A stretch of 64,000 nt of DNA from Geobacter sp. SVR. Its GTDB lineage: Bacteria; Desulfobacterota; Desulfuromonadia; Geobacterales; Pseudopelobacteraceae. Where the stretch lies: assembly GCF_016865365.1 (NCBI RefSeq), contig NZ_AP024469.1, forward strand, positions 4,556,501 through 4,620,500, written 5' to 3'. Within the stretch, counting starts at the first letter, position 1, and every line of letters starts with the position of its first letter. Both the position numbers and the translations under genes were made by a program. Below are positions 1 to 9,780 of the stretch, piece by piece. The notes below the pieces were generated by a model. The model saw only the letters and a list, made by a program, of their open reading frames with translations, had not been told where the DNA came from and made no database searches.

Positions 1-65
1 ACCGGATGCACAGACTAGGTTCGTTGTTGGAACTGTATCTTCAATAAACTCCCGCGAGGACATAC

Positions 66-470
66 ATGGATTCATTGATCGAACACATCACTTGGAACGA
101 GCAGCATATTGCCACCATAATTCGGCGCGATTTCATGCCCGAATCCACCGTATTCATCTCTCCGGACAGTTACTACCAGCAGCTCGGCTTCGTGTGCTAT
201 CCAGCCGGCGGAGAAGTTCCCCGCCACTCCCACCTGCCTCTGCAGCGGCATCTGGTCGGGACCCCGGAAACACTGCTTATCAGGAAGGGAAGTGCCTTTG
301 TCGAACTGTATGCTCTGGACAAGAGCCCACTCGGCACCTGGTTGCTCGAACAGGGAGATATCATTCAGCTGGTTTCAGGCGGCCATTGCTTCAAGTGCCA
401 GGAAGATACCATCTTTTTGGAGATTAAGCAGGGGCCCTATACCGGACTGATCGAAAAGGAGCGTTTCTGA
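66..470 (+). CDS. Small cupin-fold protein of polysaccharide clusters
   Basis: This 134-aa protein looks like a single cupin barrel. It has a His-x-His pair (HSHLPLQRH, residues about 56-64), a GTWLLEQGDII strand-turn typical of cupins, and a conserved GPYTG near the C-terminus. Proteins of this size and pattern often sit beside DegT-type sugar aminotransferases in surface-polysaccharide loci; their exact reaction is not established, and sugar isomerisation or metal-dependent binding is possible. A GAGGA ribosome site lies six bases before the ATG. The stop overlaps the first base of the aminotransferase start, so the two are translationally coupled. No signal peptide is seen, so it should be cytoplasmic. 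Function beyond cupin is inference. Confidence 0.7.
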   Translation: MDSLIEHITWNEQHIATIIRRDFMPESTVFISPDSYYQQLGFVCYPAGGEVPRHSHLPLQRHLVGTPETLLIRKGSAFVELYALDKSPLGTWLLEQGDIIQLVSGGHCFKCQEDTIFLEIKQGPYTGLIEKERF

Positions 471-1576
471 TGATTCCCGTAGCCGAGCCCTACCTGAGCG
501 AGCATGACATCGCGCTGGTCAACGAGGCGCTCCGGTCCGGCTGGATATCGTCGGCCGGAAAATTTCTCGACCTGTTCGAAGAGCGCTGGTCGGCATATTG
601 CGACATGCCGTTCGGCATTGCAGTCAGCAACGGATCGGTGGCATTGGATGTGGCGGTCGGCTTGCTGGACCTGCAGCCGGGAGATGAAGTGATCATGCCG
701 ACCTTCACGATTATTTCACCGGCCCAGTCCATTGTCAGGGCCGGAGGGGTACCGGTTCTCGTCGACAGCGATCCCTCTAACTTACAGATGGATGTTACTC
801 AGATTGAAGGCAAAATTACCGGGAGAACCAAGGCTATACTGGTAGTGCATATCTATGGCCATCCGGCCGATATGGATCCGATTCTTGAAATTGCCCGAAA
901 ATATGGCCTGAAGATCATCGAAGACGCCGCTGAAGTACATGGGGCAGAATACAAAGGGAAACGCTGCGGTAGTTTTGGCGACATCAGTACATTCAGTTTT
1001 TACGCCAACAAGCTGGTAACCACCGGCGAGGGGGGCATGGTGCTGGTACGCACGCCTGAACTCGCCGAACGCGCCCGGTCACTGCGCAATCTCTGTTTCC
1101 AAAAACAACAGCGCTTTCTGCACGACGAACTGGGCTTCAACTTCCGGCTCACCAATGTCCAAGCCGCCATGGGGGTGGGCCAGATTGAACGGATCGAAGA
1201 AATTGTGGCACGAAAGCGGGCTATTGCCGCTGCTTACCATACACTGCTGGGAGGCCTCCCCACAATCACCCTGCAGCGAGAGGAGACCTGGGCCAAAAAC
1301 GTGTACTGGGTCTATGCGTTGCTGATCGAAGAATCAACAGGTTTGACCGCAGCGCAGCTGTCATCCAGGCTGAGAGAGCATGGGATCGAGACGCGCCCGT
1401 TCTTTCTGGGCATGCATCAGCAACCCGCATTCCATCGCATGGGGCTCTTTCACGGCGAGTCGTATCCCGTTGCCGAACGTTTGGCCCTTCAGGGGCTCTA
1501 CATTCCCAGCGGGCTCACTCTCAGTGATAGCCAGATCACCCAAGTGGCCGATGCGGTAAAGGTGTGCCTGTCATGA
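470..1576 (+). CDS. DegT/DnrJ/EryC1/StrS-family sugar aminotransferase (perosamine synthase-like)
   Basis: This PLP-dependent aminotransferase is expected to convert a nucleotide-linked ketosugar to an aminosugar. The 368 aa match the family's usual length. The N-terminal MIPVAEPYL, the GWISSAGK loop and the motif FSFYANKLVTTGEGG around Lys181, the likely Schiff-base lysine, are those of GDP-perosamine synthase-type enzymes. EDAAEVHG (about 151-158) supplies the PLP-ring aspartate. The gene starts one base inside the cupin stop codon and ends in an ATGA overlap with the following methyltransferase. The ketosugar substrate cannot be read from sequence: no matching 4,6-dehydratase lies immediately beside it, so it may use a sugar made elsewhere in the cell. 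Confidence 0.88.
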   Translation: MIPVAEPYLSEHDIALVNEALRSGWISSAGKFLDLFEERWSAYCDMPFGIAVSNGSVALDVAVGLLDLQPGDEVIMPTFTIISPAQSIVRAGGVPVLVDSDPSNLQMDVTQIEGKITGRTKAILVVHIYGHPADMDPILEIARKYGLKIIEDAAEVHGAEYKGKRCGSFGDISTFSFYANKLVTTGEGGMVLVRTPELAERARSLRNLCFQKQQRFLHDELGFNFRLTNVQAAMGVGQIERIEEIVARKRAIAAAYHTLLGGLPTITLQREETWAKNVYWVYALLIEESTGLTAAQLSSRLREHGIETRPFFLGMHQQPAFHRMGLFHGESYPVAERLALQGLYIPSGLTLSDSQITQVADAVKVCLS

Positions 1577-2349
1577 AAGTTTTCGATCATTATGCCCGCT
1601 ATTACGATTTGCTGTATCGCGATAAAGATTATGAGAGTGAAACCGAGTACATTCATGCGCTGATCCAGAACCTGGTCCCCGGTGCCCGCACCGTTCTAAA
1701 TCTTGGATGCGGCTCCGGCCGTCACGATCGTTTGCTTGCCAAGCATGGATATACCGTTACCGGTGTGGATCTGTCTGCGGAGATGCTTTCTCTCGCAACT
1801 GCTTCTGCCATCGATGACGGTGCATTGGAGTATATCCGGGGAGATGTGCGCACCATCACCTTGGGCAGGCAGTTCGATGTCGTAGTGTCGCTTTTTCATG
1901 TCATGAGCTATCAAACGGCGAATGAAGATCTATTAGCGGCGTTCACAACGGCATATAAACATGTAAAGCCCGCTGGCGGCTTCATATTTGACTGCTGGTA
2001 TGGGCCGGGAGTGCTGACGGACCGGCCAGCGGTCCGGGTAAAGAAGCTCGAGGATGCCGACCTTGATGTTACTCGCATTGCAAGCCCAATGATGCATCCA
2101 CAGAACAATTTGGTCGATGTTGACTACCTGATCTTTATCAGGAACAAGATCAACGGAAGAGCGAATGAGATCAGGGAAACACATCATATGCGCTATCTGT
2201 TCGAACCGGAACTGCGACTGATGCTTAAAGCAGCAGGGTTCGATACGCTGCATTTTGCGGAATGGATGACGAATGCGGAACTGGACTTCAATAGCTGGAA
2301 CGCGGTTGTCACCGCAAAAGCCTCTTCAATTCAGGAGCAACGTACGTGA
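1573..2349 (+). CDS. Class I SAM-dependent methyltransferase
   Basis: A stand-alone methyltransferase of about 258 aa. Motif I is seen as TVLNLGCGSGRHD, followed by GVDLSAEML (motif post-I) and FDVVVSLFHVMSY (motif II). The opening YARYYDLLY and the C-terminal half resemble the small sugar N- or O-methyltransferases that follow sugar aminotransferases, for example those dimethylating amino sugars. I chose the ATG at 1573 over an in-frame GTG at 1564 because it makes an ATGA overlap with the aminotransferase stop. Position suggests it methylates the amino sugar made by the previous gene; that is inference. Confidence 0.85.
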   Translation: MKVFDHYARYYDLLYRDKDYESETEYIHALIQNLVPGARTVLNLGCGSGRHDRLLAKHGYTVTGVDLSAEMLSLATASAIDDGALEYIRGDVRTITLGRQFDVVVSLFHVMSYQTANEDLLAAFTTAYKHVKPAGGFIFDCWYGPGVLTDRPAVRVKKLEDADLDVTRIASPMMHPQNNLVDVDYLIFIRNKINGRANEIRETHHMRYLFEPELRLMLKAAGFDTLHFAEWMTNAELDFNSWNAVVTAKASSIQEQRT

Positions 2350-3842
2350 TTACTGGAATACATGTGGCATCTCCAAGCAAACAGATCGGAGGGGGCTATG
2401 TCTACCAGAAATGCCTCCTGCAAAGCATCATGAATCAGTACCTGGCTGCGAATTCAGCACAAAAGATAATTTTTTTTCATTCCGGGGATAACCTACTGAT
2501 TCAAGAGCTGCAGATTCCCTCAGTTGACTATGGAAACTATCAGGGCGGCCTTAACGAGGCAGTCTTGCGTCATGGTGTGGATATTCTGTGGTTTCTCTCG
2601 ATCTTCTATGAACAGGTGGATATCCCTTACATTGTCCCTGTATGGGATCTGCAACACCGCCTTCAGCCTTTCTTCCCGGAGGTAAGTGCAGGCCAGGAGC
2701 ACAATGTCAGAGAGCATATATACAGTCATGTATTACCACGGGCGACATTCATACTGACCGGCACGGAAACGGGTAAGCAGGAAATCTCTTTTTTCTACAG
2801 AGTCCCGCCCGAGAGGATCATCGTTAACCCAATGCCATTGCCCCAGTACATCTCAGATGAGCGTATCGAACAACCCAGTGAGTTGTTGGACAGTGGCCTG
2901 GAAAGCGGCAAGTTTATTTTTTATCCCGCCCAGTTCTGGCCACACAAGAACCAGATTGTGCTCCTTAAGGCGCTAAAAATCCTGATCGAGCAGAACCTTG
3001 GGTTCAGGCTGGTCCTGACAGGTTCTGACCAGGGAAACCTGGATTATATAAAGGAGACAATTTCGGCGATGGGCCTTGATCAGGAGGTCCTGCTGCTGGG
3101 ATTCGTTTCCGATCAGGCTCTCCTTTGGCTCTACCAGAATGCGGCTGCCTTGACGTATGCCAGCTTTTTCGGACCAGATAACATACCGCCTCTTGAGGCA
3201 TTCTCGGCAGGATGCCCGGTCATTGCGGCAAATGCAGCTGGCATCTACGAGCAACTTGGCGATGCCGCGATTCTTGTTGACCCTCGGGATGAGCGGGCCT
3301 TCGCAACGGCAGTCATGGAACTGAGCGATAACACTGCTTTAAGGCATTCATTGATCGCCAAGGGGCGTACGCTCGTTAAAACAAGAACAGCAGACCACTA
3401 TGTTCAGAGGGTACTCGCGCTTATTGATGAATTTGCGACAATCCGCAGGTGCTGGGGATCTTCCTGTCTGTCAAAATACACTCCCTCCTTGATTGAATGG
3501 TGTGAAAAATACATCACAAAAAAAGAGATCTACGCATTAATCACACTGCTTTCCGTGTGTCAGGATGCACACTTGAAGAAGATGTACGATGAGCTATTGC
3601 CGCTATTTAACAACATCACAGACCTGAACAGCAGGGCCGAAGCCGAACTGGCCGCAAACCGTCATCATATGGCCCAGGAACTGCTGAACAATGCACTTGA
3701 TCTATGCGTCGATTATCCACCGATTTACCTCAATCTTGCCAAAGCCTCTTATAAGTGTTCTGAAATTGACGGGGCAACCGAATTTATTGATAAAGCCCGT
3801 TATTACGAAAAAAGATCACTGAAGCCACTCGATCATCATTGA
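2346..3842 (+). CDS. GT4-type glycosyltransferase with helical-repeat tail
   Basis: A 498-aa retaining glycosyltransferase of the GT-B fold. The N-terminal GGGYVYQ loop is seen, and the C-terminal domain has FYPAQFWPHKN and FGPDNIPPLEAFSAGCPVIAA, the usual GT4 nucleotide-sugar site. Residues after about 370 leave the GT fold and form TPR-like helical hairpins (AEAELAANRHHMAQELLNNAL). The start is a GTG overlapping the preceding stop (GTGA), consistent with translational coupling. It probably adds one sugar of the glycan made by this cluster. The helical tail, shared in type with several unrelated enzymes here, suggests protein-protein contacts. Confidence 0.85.
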   Translation: MITGIHVASPSKQIGGGYVYQKCLLQSIMNQYLAANSAQKIIFFHSGDNLLIQELQIPSVDYGNYQGGLNEAVLRHGVDILWFLSIFYEQVDIPYIVPVWDLQHRLQPFFPEVSAGQEHNVREHIYSHVLPRATFILTGTETGKQEISFFYRVPPERIIVNPMPLPQYISDERIEQPSELLDSGLESGKFIFYPAQFWPHKNQIVLLKALKILIEQNLGFRLVLTGSDQGNLDYIKETISAMGLDQEVLLLGFVSDQALLWLYQNAAALTYASFFGPDNIPPLEAFSAGCPVIAANAAGIYEQLGDAAILVDPRDERAFATAVMELSDNTALRHSLIAKGRTLVKTRTADHYVQRVLALIDEFATIRRCWGSSCLSKYTPSLIEWCEKYITKKEIYALITLLSVCQDAHLKKMYDELLPLFNNITDLNSRAEAELAANRHHMAQELLNNALDLCVDYPPIYLNLAKASYKCSEIDGATEFIDKARYYEKRSLKPLDHH

Positions 3843-3852
3843 GCCTCCAAGC

Positions 3853-5190
3853 ATGCATCCTCCAACCATTTCCATCGTCACCCCTTCCTATAATCAAGCC
3901 CAATATCTGGAAGAGTGCATAGAGTCGGTGCTTGGCCAGGGATATCCAAACCTGGAATACGTCATTATGGATGGCGGCAGCACCGATGGCTCGGTCGAGA
4001 TCATCAGGAAATATGAAAAACACCTGACCTATTGGCAGTCACAGCCGGACGGTGGCCAATACCAAGCCATCACCGAGGGTTTTCGCCATACCACGGGCGA
4101 AATCATGGCCTGGCTCAATTCGGACGACAAATACCATCCGCTGGCCCTTGCCAAGGCGGCCTGCATCTTTTCCAACCATCCCCATATACGCTGGTTGACA
4201 GGGCGCATGAGCTACTGGGATGCCGACGGCAATCTGGACAGCATCTCCGCCAACCTGCCGATCTTCTCCCGTTCGAAAAACCTGGAGGGCAATTTCAACA
4301 AGCCATATGTCCAGCAGGAGAGCACCTTCTGGCACCGCTCTCTTTGGGAGCAGTCAAGAGGCGGACTATCGACCTCCTTTGACCTTGCCGGCGACTTTGA
4401 ATTGTGGATGCGCTTCTTCCGTCATGATTCACTCTTTACCGCCGATACCTTGCTCGGCGGTTATCGCTACCATGGCGATCAGCGCGGAATTGCGCACGCA
4501 GATGCCTACCAGCAGGAGGCCCGGAATATCGTCGTACGGGAACTGGAAGTCCGTGAGGGACAAATTCTTCCCTTGCCACCTGCCCCTGTTTCCCTCAGCC
4601 GCGGTCGCCTAGCAGCGTTCATCGCGGAAAACGGTATTGCTCCCGAGATGCCTTCCCTTCGCTCCTGCTGGCGCCATTATACCGAAAACCTGATCGGCCT
4701 CACCAATGTCCAGGCCCGAGAGAAGCGGCTTGAGCTTGAGCAGTTTTTTCAGAACGAAATCATGCTGTTCGGACTGGTCAAGCCGAGCGCCATTGCACTT
4801 ATGGCGGACCGGTTGGAGGAGCTGAAAGAGCTTTCCCGGCGGATCGACGAAATGAATCGCCAGGGCGAGGAGTATGCCGCTCAGGGCTGCTACGAGGGGG
4901 CGCTGGTCCTCTTCCGGAAAGCCTTCGAAATAGCCCCCTCATGCCCCCGAACCGCCGTGAACCTCGTGACGTGCCTTTGGCGGTATGGAGAACGGGAGGC
5001 CGCATTGAATCAACTGGTGCCTCTACTTGCCGCGCACTCCCACGACCGGGGCGCAGTGCTGGCAGCCGCCGAGATTCTCCAATGCTGCCACGCCCGCCAA
5101 CAGGCACTAATGGTTTGTGAAGAATATCTGACTATCAATCCTCACGATGACGACGTCCGGAGCATATGGGCCAGGCTTGCGGAGAGATGA
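3853..5190 (+). CDS. GT2 glycosyltransferase with C-terminal TPR
   Basis: A 445-aa protein whose first 220 residues are a family 2 (GT-A) transferase: ISIVTPSYNQAQYLEECI, then MDGGSTDGS, then LNSDDKY as the metal-binding DxD-like motif. The aspartates needed for nucleotide-sugar binding are present, so it should be active. The final ~110 residues (from about 330) are two or three TPR-type hairpins, with YEGALVLFRKAFEIAP as a classic example. It starts 10 bases after the GT4 stop and belongs to the same operon. Donor and acceptor are unknown. Confidence 0.85.
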   Translation: MHPPTISIVTPSYNQAQYLEECIESVLGQGYPNLEYVIMDGGSTDGSVEIIRKYEKHLTYWQSQPDGGQYQAITEGFRHTTGEIMAWLNSDDKYHPLALAKAACIFSNHPHIRWLTGRMSYWDADGNLDSISANLPIFSRSKNLEGNFNKPYVQQESTFWHRSLWEQSRGGLSTSFDLAGDFELWMRFFRHDSLFTADTLLGGYRYHGDQRGIAHADAYQQEARNIVVRELEVREGQILPLPPAPVSLSRGRLAAFIAENGIAPEMPSLRSCWRHYTENLIGLTNVQAREKRLELEQFFQNEIMLFGLVKPSAIALMADRLEELKELSRRIDEMNRQGEEYAAQGCYEGALVLFRKAFEIAPSCPRTAVNLVTCLWRYGEREAALNQLVPLLAAHSHDRGAVLAAAEILQCCHARQQALMVCEEYLTINPHDDDVRSIWARLAER

Positions 5191-5521
5191 AGGCCGGGAA
5201 TCTCAAGCCATTGTGACCACATTGTTTCCGAAATATTCAGCGAATACCTGGATGACCGGGGGAAGGCAGGCAATCACCGATCAGTTGGAGATTGTGGATT
5301 TGTCCTATCCCCCGAATGGGAGCTATTATTGAAATTCCGGCAATGCCACGACAATATCACCTGCATTCGTACCCTGAATGGACCGGCGAGTACTATTGTG
5401 GCGTATGGCGAAAATAGCCCGTTCAGATCACGTAAAAAATTGCGCGAGCCGTTAAAACGATTGCATATTATGACGATATGAGTAACTATTGACCGTATTA
5501 ATTTCTCAGGAGCACTGTAAT
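5191..5521 (+). other. 331-bp gap without a supported gene
   Basis: The only long break in the first block of tightly packed plus-strand genes. I see no gene with a ribosome site. A short open frame from 5147 to 5332 overlaps the end of the glycosyltransferase out of frame and has no family pattern. The second half is more AT-rich and could hold the promoter of the TPR gene at 5522: TTGCAT at 5461 with AACTAT 17 bases later is only a weak match. No strong terminator hairpin was found. Confidence 0.5.
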
Positions 5522-6478
5522 ATGAGTACATCACTTGCCCCCTATAACATGTACGAGGCCCAGAACGCCTATCAGCGTTTGCAGGCCACGCTGTCCGGCG
5601 ATTCGGTCGAGGCCGCCATCGCTGAAATAAAGACATTCCTGAAGATGTTCCCCGATGTAGCGCTGGCCCATAATGATCTGGGAGTGCTGTTCAGCAAGGC
5701 GGAGAACTCTCTGCTCGCACTGGCCCATTATGAAAAGGCCAACCGCCTTCAACCCAATAACCCTACCATCATAAAAAACATCGCCGAGTTTTATTTTGTT
5801 GTGCTGGGATGGGTGGATGATGCCATTGACTTATTGACGGGGCTTCTGAATACCTATCCACAGGACTTCGAAGTTCTGACAGCCTTGGCAAACATAAGTT
5901 CAAAGGTGGGCCGGCCCGAGGAGGCGCGCATCTTCTATCGCAGGGCCCTGCAGATTGACCCGGACAACCAGGAACTCAGGGAACTGCTTGCCCATCTGGA
6001 AGGACCGGTTTCAGCCGCTGAGTATCGTTCCGCCAGCACAATGCCACTGACCGTCTCTTACGATGCCGCACCAGTGGTCGAAGAAGACGAAACTGCCGCT
6101 TCTCTCCTGAAATTGATTGAACGAAATCCTCAAGATGCCGTGGCGCACAATAACCTGGGGATCGTCCGCTTCCGTCAGGGATGTTTGAATGAGGCCGCTG
6201 GCCATTACCAGAAGGCAGTTGATAGTGACCCTACCAATCCAATCTACCGAAAGAATTTGGCAGACCTCTGGTACACGCATCTGGGACGCACCGACGATGC
6301 TATCGAGCTGTATACTTCGCTTTTGAAAGAATATCCCAAGGATATCGAAGTATTGACAGCGCTGGCCATCGTTTCCAAGGCAAACCAGCTCAAGGAGCAA
6401 GCCCGCACCTTCATCCAAAAAGTGCTGGAACTGGAGCCGTGGAACAATGAAGCAAGAGACTTTCTTGCTGCTTTGTGA
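5522..6478 (+). CDS. TPR-repeat protein with two-fold internal duplication
   Basis: A 318-aa protein made almost entirely of tetratricopeptide repeats, with no catalytic domain or signal peptide. The two halves are clear duplicates: AHNDLGVLFSKAENS and LTALANISSKVGRPEEA in the first half correspond to AHNNLGIVRFRQGCLNEA and LTALAIVSKANQLKEQA in the second, about 165 residues apart. The start at 5522 follows an AGGAG at 5509-5513; an upstream TTG at 5489 is less likely. It lies between the glycosyltransferases and the CDP-sugar genes and may act as a scaffold for enzymes that also carry TPR tails. That role is inference. Confidence 0.8.
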   Translation: MSTSLAPYNMYEAQNAYQRLQATLSGDSVEAAIAEIKTFLKMFPDVALAHNDLGVLFSKAENSLLALAHYEKANRLQPNNPTIIKNIAEFYFVVLGWVDDAIDLLTGLLNTYPQDFEVLTALANISSKVGRPEEARIFYRRALQIDPDNQELRELLAHLEGPVSAAEYRSASTMPLTVSYDAAPVVEEDETAASLLKLIERNPQDAVAHNNLGIVRFRQGCLNEAAGHYQKAVDSDPTNPIYRKNLADLWYTHLGRTDDAIELYTSLLKEYPKDIEVLTALAIVSKANQLKEQARTFIQKVLELEPWNNEARDFLAAL

Positions 6479-6530
6479 TCATTTTTAAGACGTCGTTGTC
6501 AGACAGACAGATTGGGGCTCCTGAAAAAGT

Positions 6531-7307
6531 ATGAAAGCGGTTATTTTCGCCGGGGGGTTGGGGACACGCATATCTGAAGAATCGTATCTCAAACCAAAAC
6601 CGATGATTGAGGTTGGAGAGAGGCCCATTCTGTGGCATCTGATGAAAATCTTTGAGGCACAGGGCATCACTGACTTCATTATCTGCCTCGGTTATAAGGG
6701 CCACGTCATAAAGGAGTATTTTTTAAATTACTATGTCTACAACTCCGATGTAACCATCAACTTGCAGACCAACAGCTTCGAAGTCCATCGCACAAATTCC
6801 GAAAATTTCAGGGTAACCCTCGTTGATACCGGTCTGCACACCTGCACCTCCGGTCGCCTCAGAAGAATCCAGCATTACATCGGCAACGAAGAGTTCATGT
6901 TGACGTATGGGGACGGGCTATCCGATGTCCCGATCGCTGAGTTGATCAGTTATCACAGGGCGCACGGAAAGATTGCCACAGTGACGGCGGTACAACCTGC
7001 AGGGCGTTTTGGCCTGATGGGATTGGAGCACGATGATCTGGTCTCCAGCTTTCAGGAAAAGCCGGTTGGTGACGGAGGGTGGATCAATGGTGGATTCTTT
7101 GTCCTGAAACCGGAGGTATTTTCTTATCTGCCGGAGAATGCTGATGCTGTCATGTGGGAAGAATATCCGCTAAAAGCCCTGTCGCACGAGGGGCAGCTTA
7201 TTGCATACAAGCATCACGGTTTTTGGAAGTGCATGGATGCAATGCGCGACAAGGACGAACTGGAGACCCTGTGGAGGAACGGGCAGGCGAAGTGGAAGGT
7301 ATGGTAG
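6531..7307 (+). CDS. rfbF: Glucose-1-phosphate cytidylyltransferase
   Basis: Makes CDP-glucose from glucose-1-phosphate and CTP, the first step to CDP-3,6-dideoxyhexoses. The 258 aa are the normal length. The N-terminus AVIFAGGLGTRISEES with KPKPMIEVGERPILWH is the signature of the cytidylyltransferase branch of sugar nucleotidyltransferases, and LTYGDGLSDV carries the metal-binding aspartates. GGWINGGFFVLKPEVF and the final FWKCMDAMRDKDELE are also typical. The gene overlaps the next one by seven bases, and the order F-G-H is that of known O-antigen dideoxyhexose clusters. Confidence 0.95.
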   Translation: MKAVIFAGGLGTRISEESYLKPKPMIEVGERPILWHLMKIFEAQGITDFIICLGYKGHVIKEYFLNYYVYNSDVTINLQTNSFEVHRTNSENFRVTLVDTGLHTCTSGRLRRIQHYIGNEEFMLTYGDGLSDVPIAELISYHRAHGKIATVTAVQPAGRFGLMGLEHDDLVSSFQEKPVGDGGWINGGFFVLKPEVFSYLPENADAVMWEEYPLKALSHEGQLIAYKHHGFWKCMDAMRDKDELETLWRNGQAKWKVW

Positions 7308-8398
7308 ATCACTCCAAGACCCTGTCTTGGCCTAAAAGAAATTTTTGGAAGGGAAAGTCGGTGCTTCTTACCGGCCATACCGGCTTCAAGGGGGCATGGC
7401 TGGCAATTTGGCTTCATGCAATGGGTGCCCGCGTCTTTGGATATGCTCTCGATCCTCCAACTACACCTAACCTATTCCAGGCGGCAACCGTAGAAAACAG
7501 GGTAACCTCTTACCGTAATGACATAAGGGATGCTCAACGGCTGCAGCAGGCTGTTGAGTGTATAGAGCCTGAGATTGTCATGCATCTGGCCGCCCAGTCC
7601 TTGGTGCGGGAATCGTACAACTCCCCCGTCGATACCTATACAACGAATGTGATCGGTACAGTTAACCTGCTGGAAGCCCTCCGTTACAGCCGCTCGGTCA
7701 GAGCAGTTGTCATTGTGACCACTGATAAATGTTACGCAAACAGAGAGCATGGTACGCCTTTTACGGAAAATGAACCGCTGGGAGGGCAGGACCCGTATTC
7801 GAGCAGCAAAGCCTGCGCCGAGTTAGCGACTGCCGCTTGGCGTGCATCTTATTTTGATACTGGGCAACAGCGGGTGGCAGTAGCGACTGCTCGGGCCGGA
7901 AATGTGATCGGCGGGGGGGATTGGGCCGCTGACCGTCTTATTCCCGATTTTTTCAGGTCCTTATCGGCGGGAATGCCCATTCGCCTTAGGAACCCCCATG
8001 CCGTTCGTCCTTGGCAGCATGTCCTGGAGCCGCTCTCCGGCTATCTGCTTCTCGCCCAACTCCTCTTTGAGGACGGCTGTCAGTACGCTGAAGCATGGAA
8101 CTTCGGCCCTGCCGAGGAGGATGCGGTGACGGTAGCCCGTGTCGCGCATCTTCTCTGCGAGAAATGGGGCAATGGTGCCCGTTACGAGCAGGAAACGGCT
8201 AACCATCCCCATGAGGCGGGCATTCTGATGCTCGATAGCGACAAGTCCAGATCCCGCTTGGGGTGGCGACCACGATGGGGACTCGATAAAGCGCTTGATA
8301 CCACGGTGACATGGATGCAAGCTTTCCAAGCCGGTGAAAATCTTTTGGAGTTGACCTTGCAACAAATCGCCGACTACGAGGCAACGGAACTCCCGTAA
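7301..8398 (+). CDS. rfbG: CDP-glucose 4,6-dehydratase
   Basis: An extended short-chain dehydrogenase that turns CDP-glucose into CDP-4-keto-6-deoxyglucose. TGHTGFKGAWLAIWL near residue 25 is the NAD-binding glycine motif in the form typical of RfbG, TTDKCYANRE gives the catalytic threonine region, and DPYSSSKACAEL carries the YxxxK pair. RPWQHVLEPLSGYL near the C-terminus is also family-typical. The start at 7301 gives about 365 aa, the normal length; a longer open frame back to 7154 lies inside rfbF and is not needed. It overlaps the end of rfbF. Confidence 0.95.
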   Translation: MVDHSKTLSWPKRNFWKGKSVLLTGHTGFKGAWLAIWLHAMGARVFGYALDPPTTPNLFQAATVENRVTSYRNDIRDAQRLQQAVECIEPEIVMHLAAQSLVRESYNSPVDTYTTNVIGTVNLLEALRYSRSVRAVVIVTTDKCYANREHGTPFTENEPLGGQDPYSSSKACAELATAAWRASYFDTGQQRVAVATARAGNVIGGGDWAADRLIPDFFRSLSAGMPIRLRNPHAVRPWQHVLEPLSGYLLLAQLLFEDGCQYAEAWNFGPAEEDAVTVARVAHLLCEKWGNGARYEQETANHPHEAGILMLDSDKSRSRLGWRPRWGLDKALDTTVTWMQAFQAGENLLELTLQQIADYEATELP

Positions 8399-8412
8399 GA
8401 TAGGGTTGCTCA

Positions 8413-9780
8413 ATGCACACAAGTAGTGAACAATTGCTGCGGCAGCAGGTCATGGATGCCGTTATCGCTTACTATCAGGCATGTCATGTCCCATCAGGGC
8501 AGTTCGCACCTGGTGACCGTATTCCCTATGCCGGCAGGGTATTTGACGAGCGGGAGGTGTCGGCACTGGTCGATGCCTCCCTTGATTTCTGGCTGACCAG
8601 CGGACGGTATGCCGAACGGTTTGAGCGGGAGTTCGCCGCGCTTCTGGATATACGTCACTGCTCTCTGGCCAATTCCGGCTCATCCGCCAATCTGCTTGCC
8701 TTTATGGCCCTCACCGCGCCTACCTTGGGAGAGCGTCGCATCCGGCGGGGCGATGAGGTTATCACAGTGGCTGCCGGCTTTCCCACTACCGTAGCCCCTC
8801 TCGTCCAGTACGGAGCAATTCCCGTTTTCGTTGATGTGGAACTGCCATCATACAATATCGATTGCCGCTACCTCGAAGAGGCGCTGTCGCCCCGCACCAA
8901 GGCGGTAATGCTTGCACATACCCTGGGCAATCCCTTCGATCTGGCACAGGTGAAAGATTTTTGCAACCGTCATGAGCTGTGGCTGATCGAGGATAACTGC
9001 GACGCACTCGGCTCCCGCTACCGTCTGAACGGCACGTGGCGTTCCACCGGCACCATCGGACACATGGGGACCGCCAGTTTTTATCCGCCGCACCATATCA
9101 CCATGGGTGAGGGGGGCGCTGTCCTTACCAACGATACGCAGCTCAAACGGCTTGTCGAGTCTTTCCGTGACTGGGGACGGGACTGTTGGTGTCCTTCTGG
9201 GCATGACAACAGCTGTGGCCGGCGCTTCGAGCAGCAGTTCGGCCAGCTTCCTCCCGGTTATGATCATAAGTACGTTTACTCCCATTTCGGTTACAACCTG
9301 AAAGTCACCGATATGCAGGCGGCTGTCGGGTGTGCACAATTGGAAAAACTTCCCGGTTTCATCGAGGCACGCAAGCGGAACTGGCGCAGACTACGCGATG
9401 GTCTGGCCGGGCAGGAAGAGTTCTTTATCCTGCCCGAGTCAGGGCCGGACAGCGACCCATCCTGGTTCGGGTTTTTGCTGACCGTACACCGGGGAGCGGG
9501 GATCACCCGGGATCGGATCGTTGCCCACCTTGAGGGGCGCGGCATCCAGACCCGCATGTTGTTTGCCGGCAACCTGATCAAGCACCCCTGTTTTGACGAG
9601 TTTCGGCAGGCAGACACCGGCTACCGTGTTGTCGGGGCGCTGGAACAGACCGACAGGATCATGCACGACACCTTCTGGGTCGGTGTCTATCCCGGCATGA
9701 CCGATGCCATGCTGGACTATGTGATAGAGAGCCTGCTGGATGCCACCAGAGGCAGCAATCGGAAAGGTCGTACCCTATGA
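8413..9780 (+). CDS. rfbH: CDP-4-keto-6-deoxyglucose 3-dehydrase (E1)
   Basis: A PMP-dependent, [2Fe-2S]-containing dehydrase of the aminotransferase fold that removes the C3 hydroxyl on the way to CDP-3,6-dideoxy-4-ketohexose. The normal PLP lysine is replaced by histidine in [13 protein letters not shown] (His227/228), the hallmark of E1/RfbH. Cys196, Cys258, Cys260 and Cys268 match the E1 iron-sulfur cysteines (C, about 60 residues, CxC, seven residues, C). Length is 455 aa. It ends in an ATGA overlap with the NeuB-like gene. E1 normally needs an E3 reductase (ascD/ddhD type); none is seen in this window. Confidence 0.95.
   Translation: MHTSSEQLLRQQVMDAVIAYYQACHVPSGQFAPGDRIPYAGRVFDEREVSALVDASLDFWLTSGRYAERFEREFAALLDIRHCSLANSGSSANLLAFMALTAPTLGERRIRRGDEVITVAAGFPTTVAPLVQYGAIPVFVDVELPSYNIDCRYLEEALSPRTKAVMLAHTLGNPFDLAQVKDFCNRHELWLIEDNCDALGSRYRLNGTWRSTGTIGHMGTASFYPPHHITMGEGGAVLTNDTQLKRLVESFRDWGRDCWCPSGHDNSCGRRFEQQFGQLPPGYDHKYVYSHFGYNLKVTDMQAAVGCAQLEKLPGFIEARKRNWRRLRDGLAGQEEFFILPESGPDSDPSWFGFLLTVHRGAGITRDRIVAHLEGRGIQTRMLFAGNLIKHPCFDEFRQADTGYRVVGALEQTDRIMHDTFWVGVYPGMTDAMLDYVIESLLDATRGSNRKGRTL

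Noticed and set aside
5147-5332. Short open frame in the gap after the GT2-TPR gene
   Set aside because: It overlaps the GT2-TPR gene out of frame, has no ribosome site and resembles no family.
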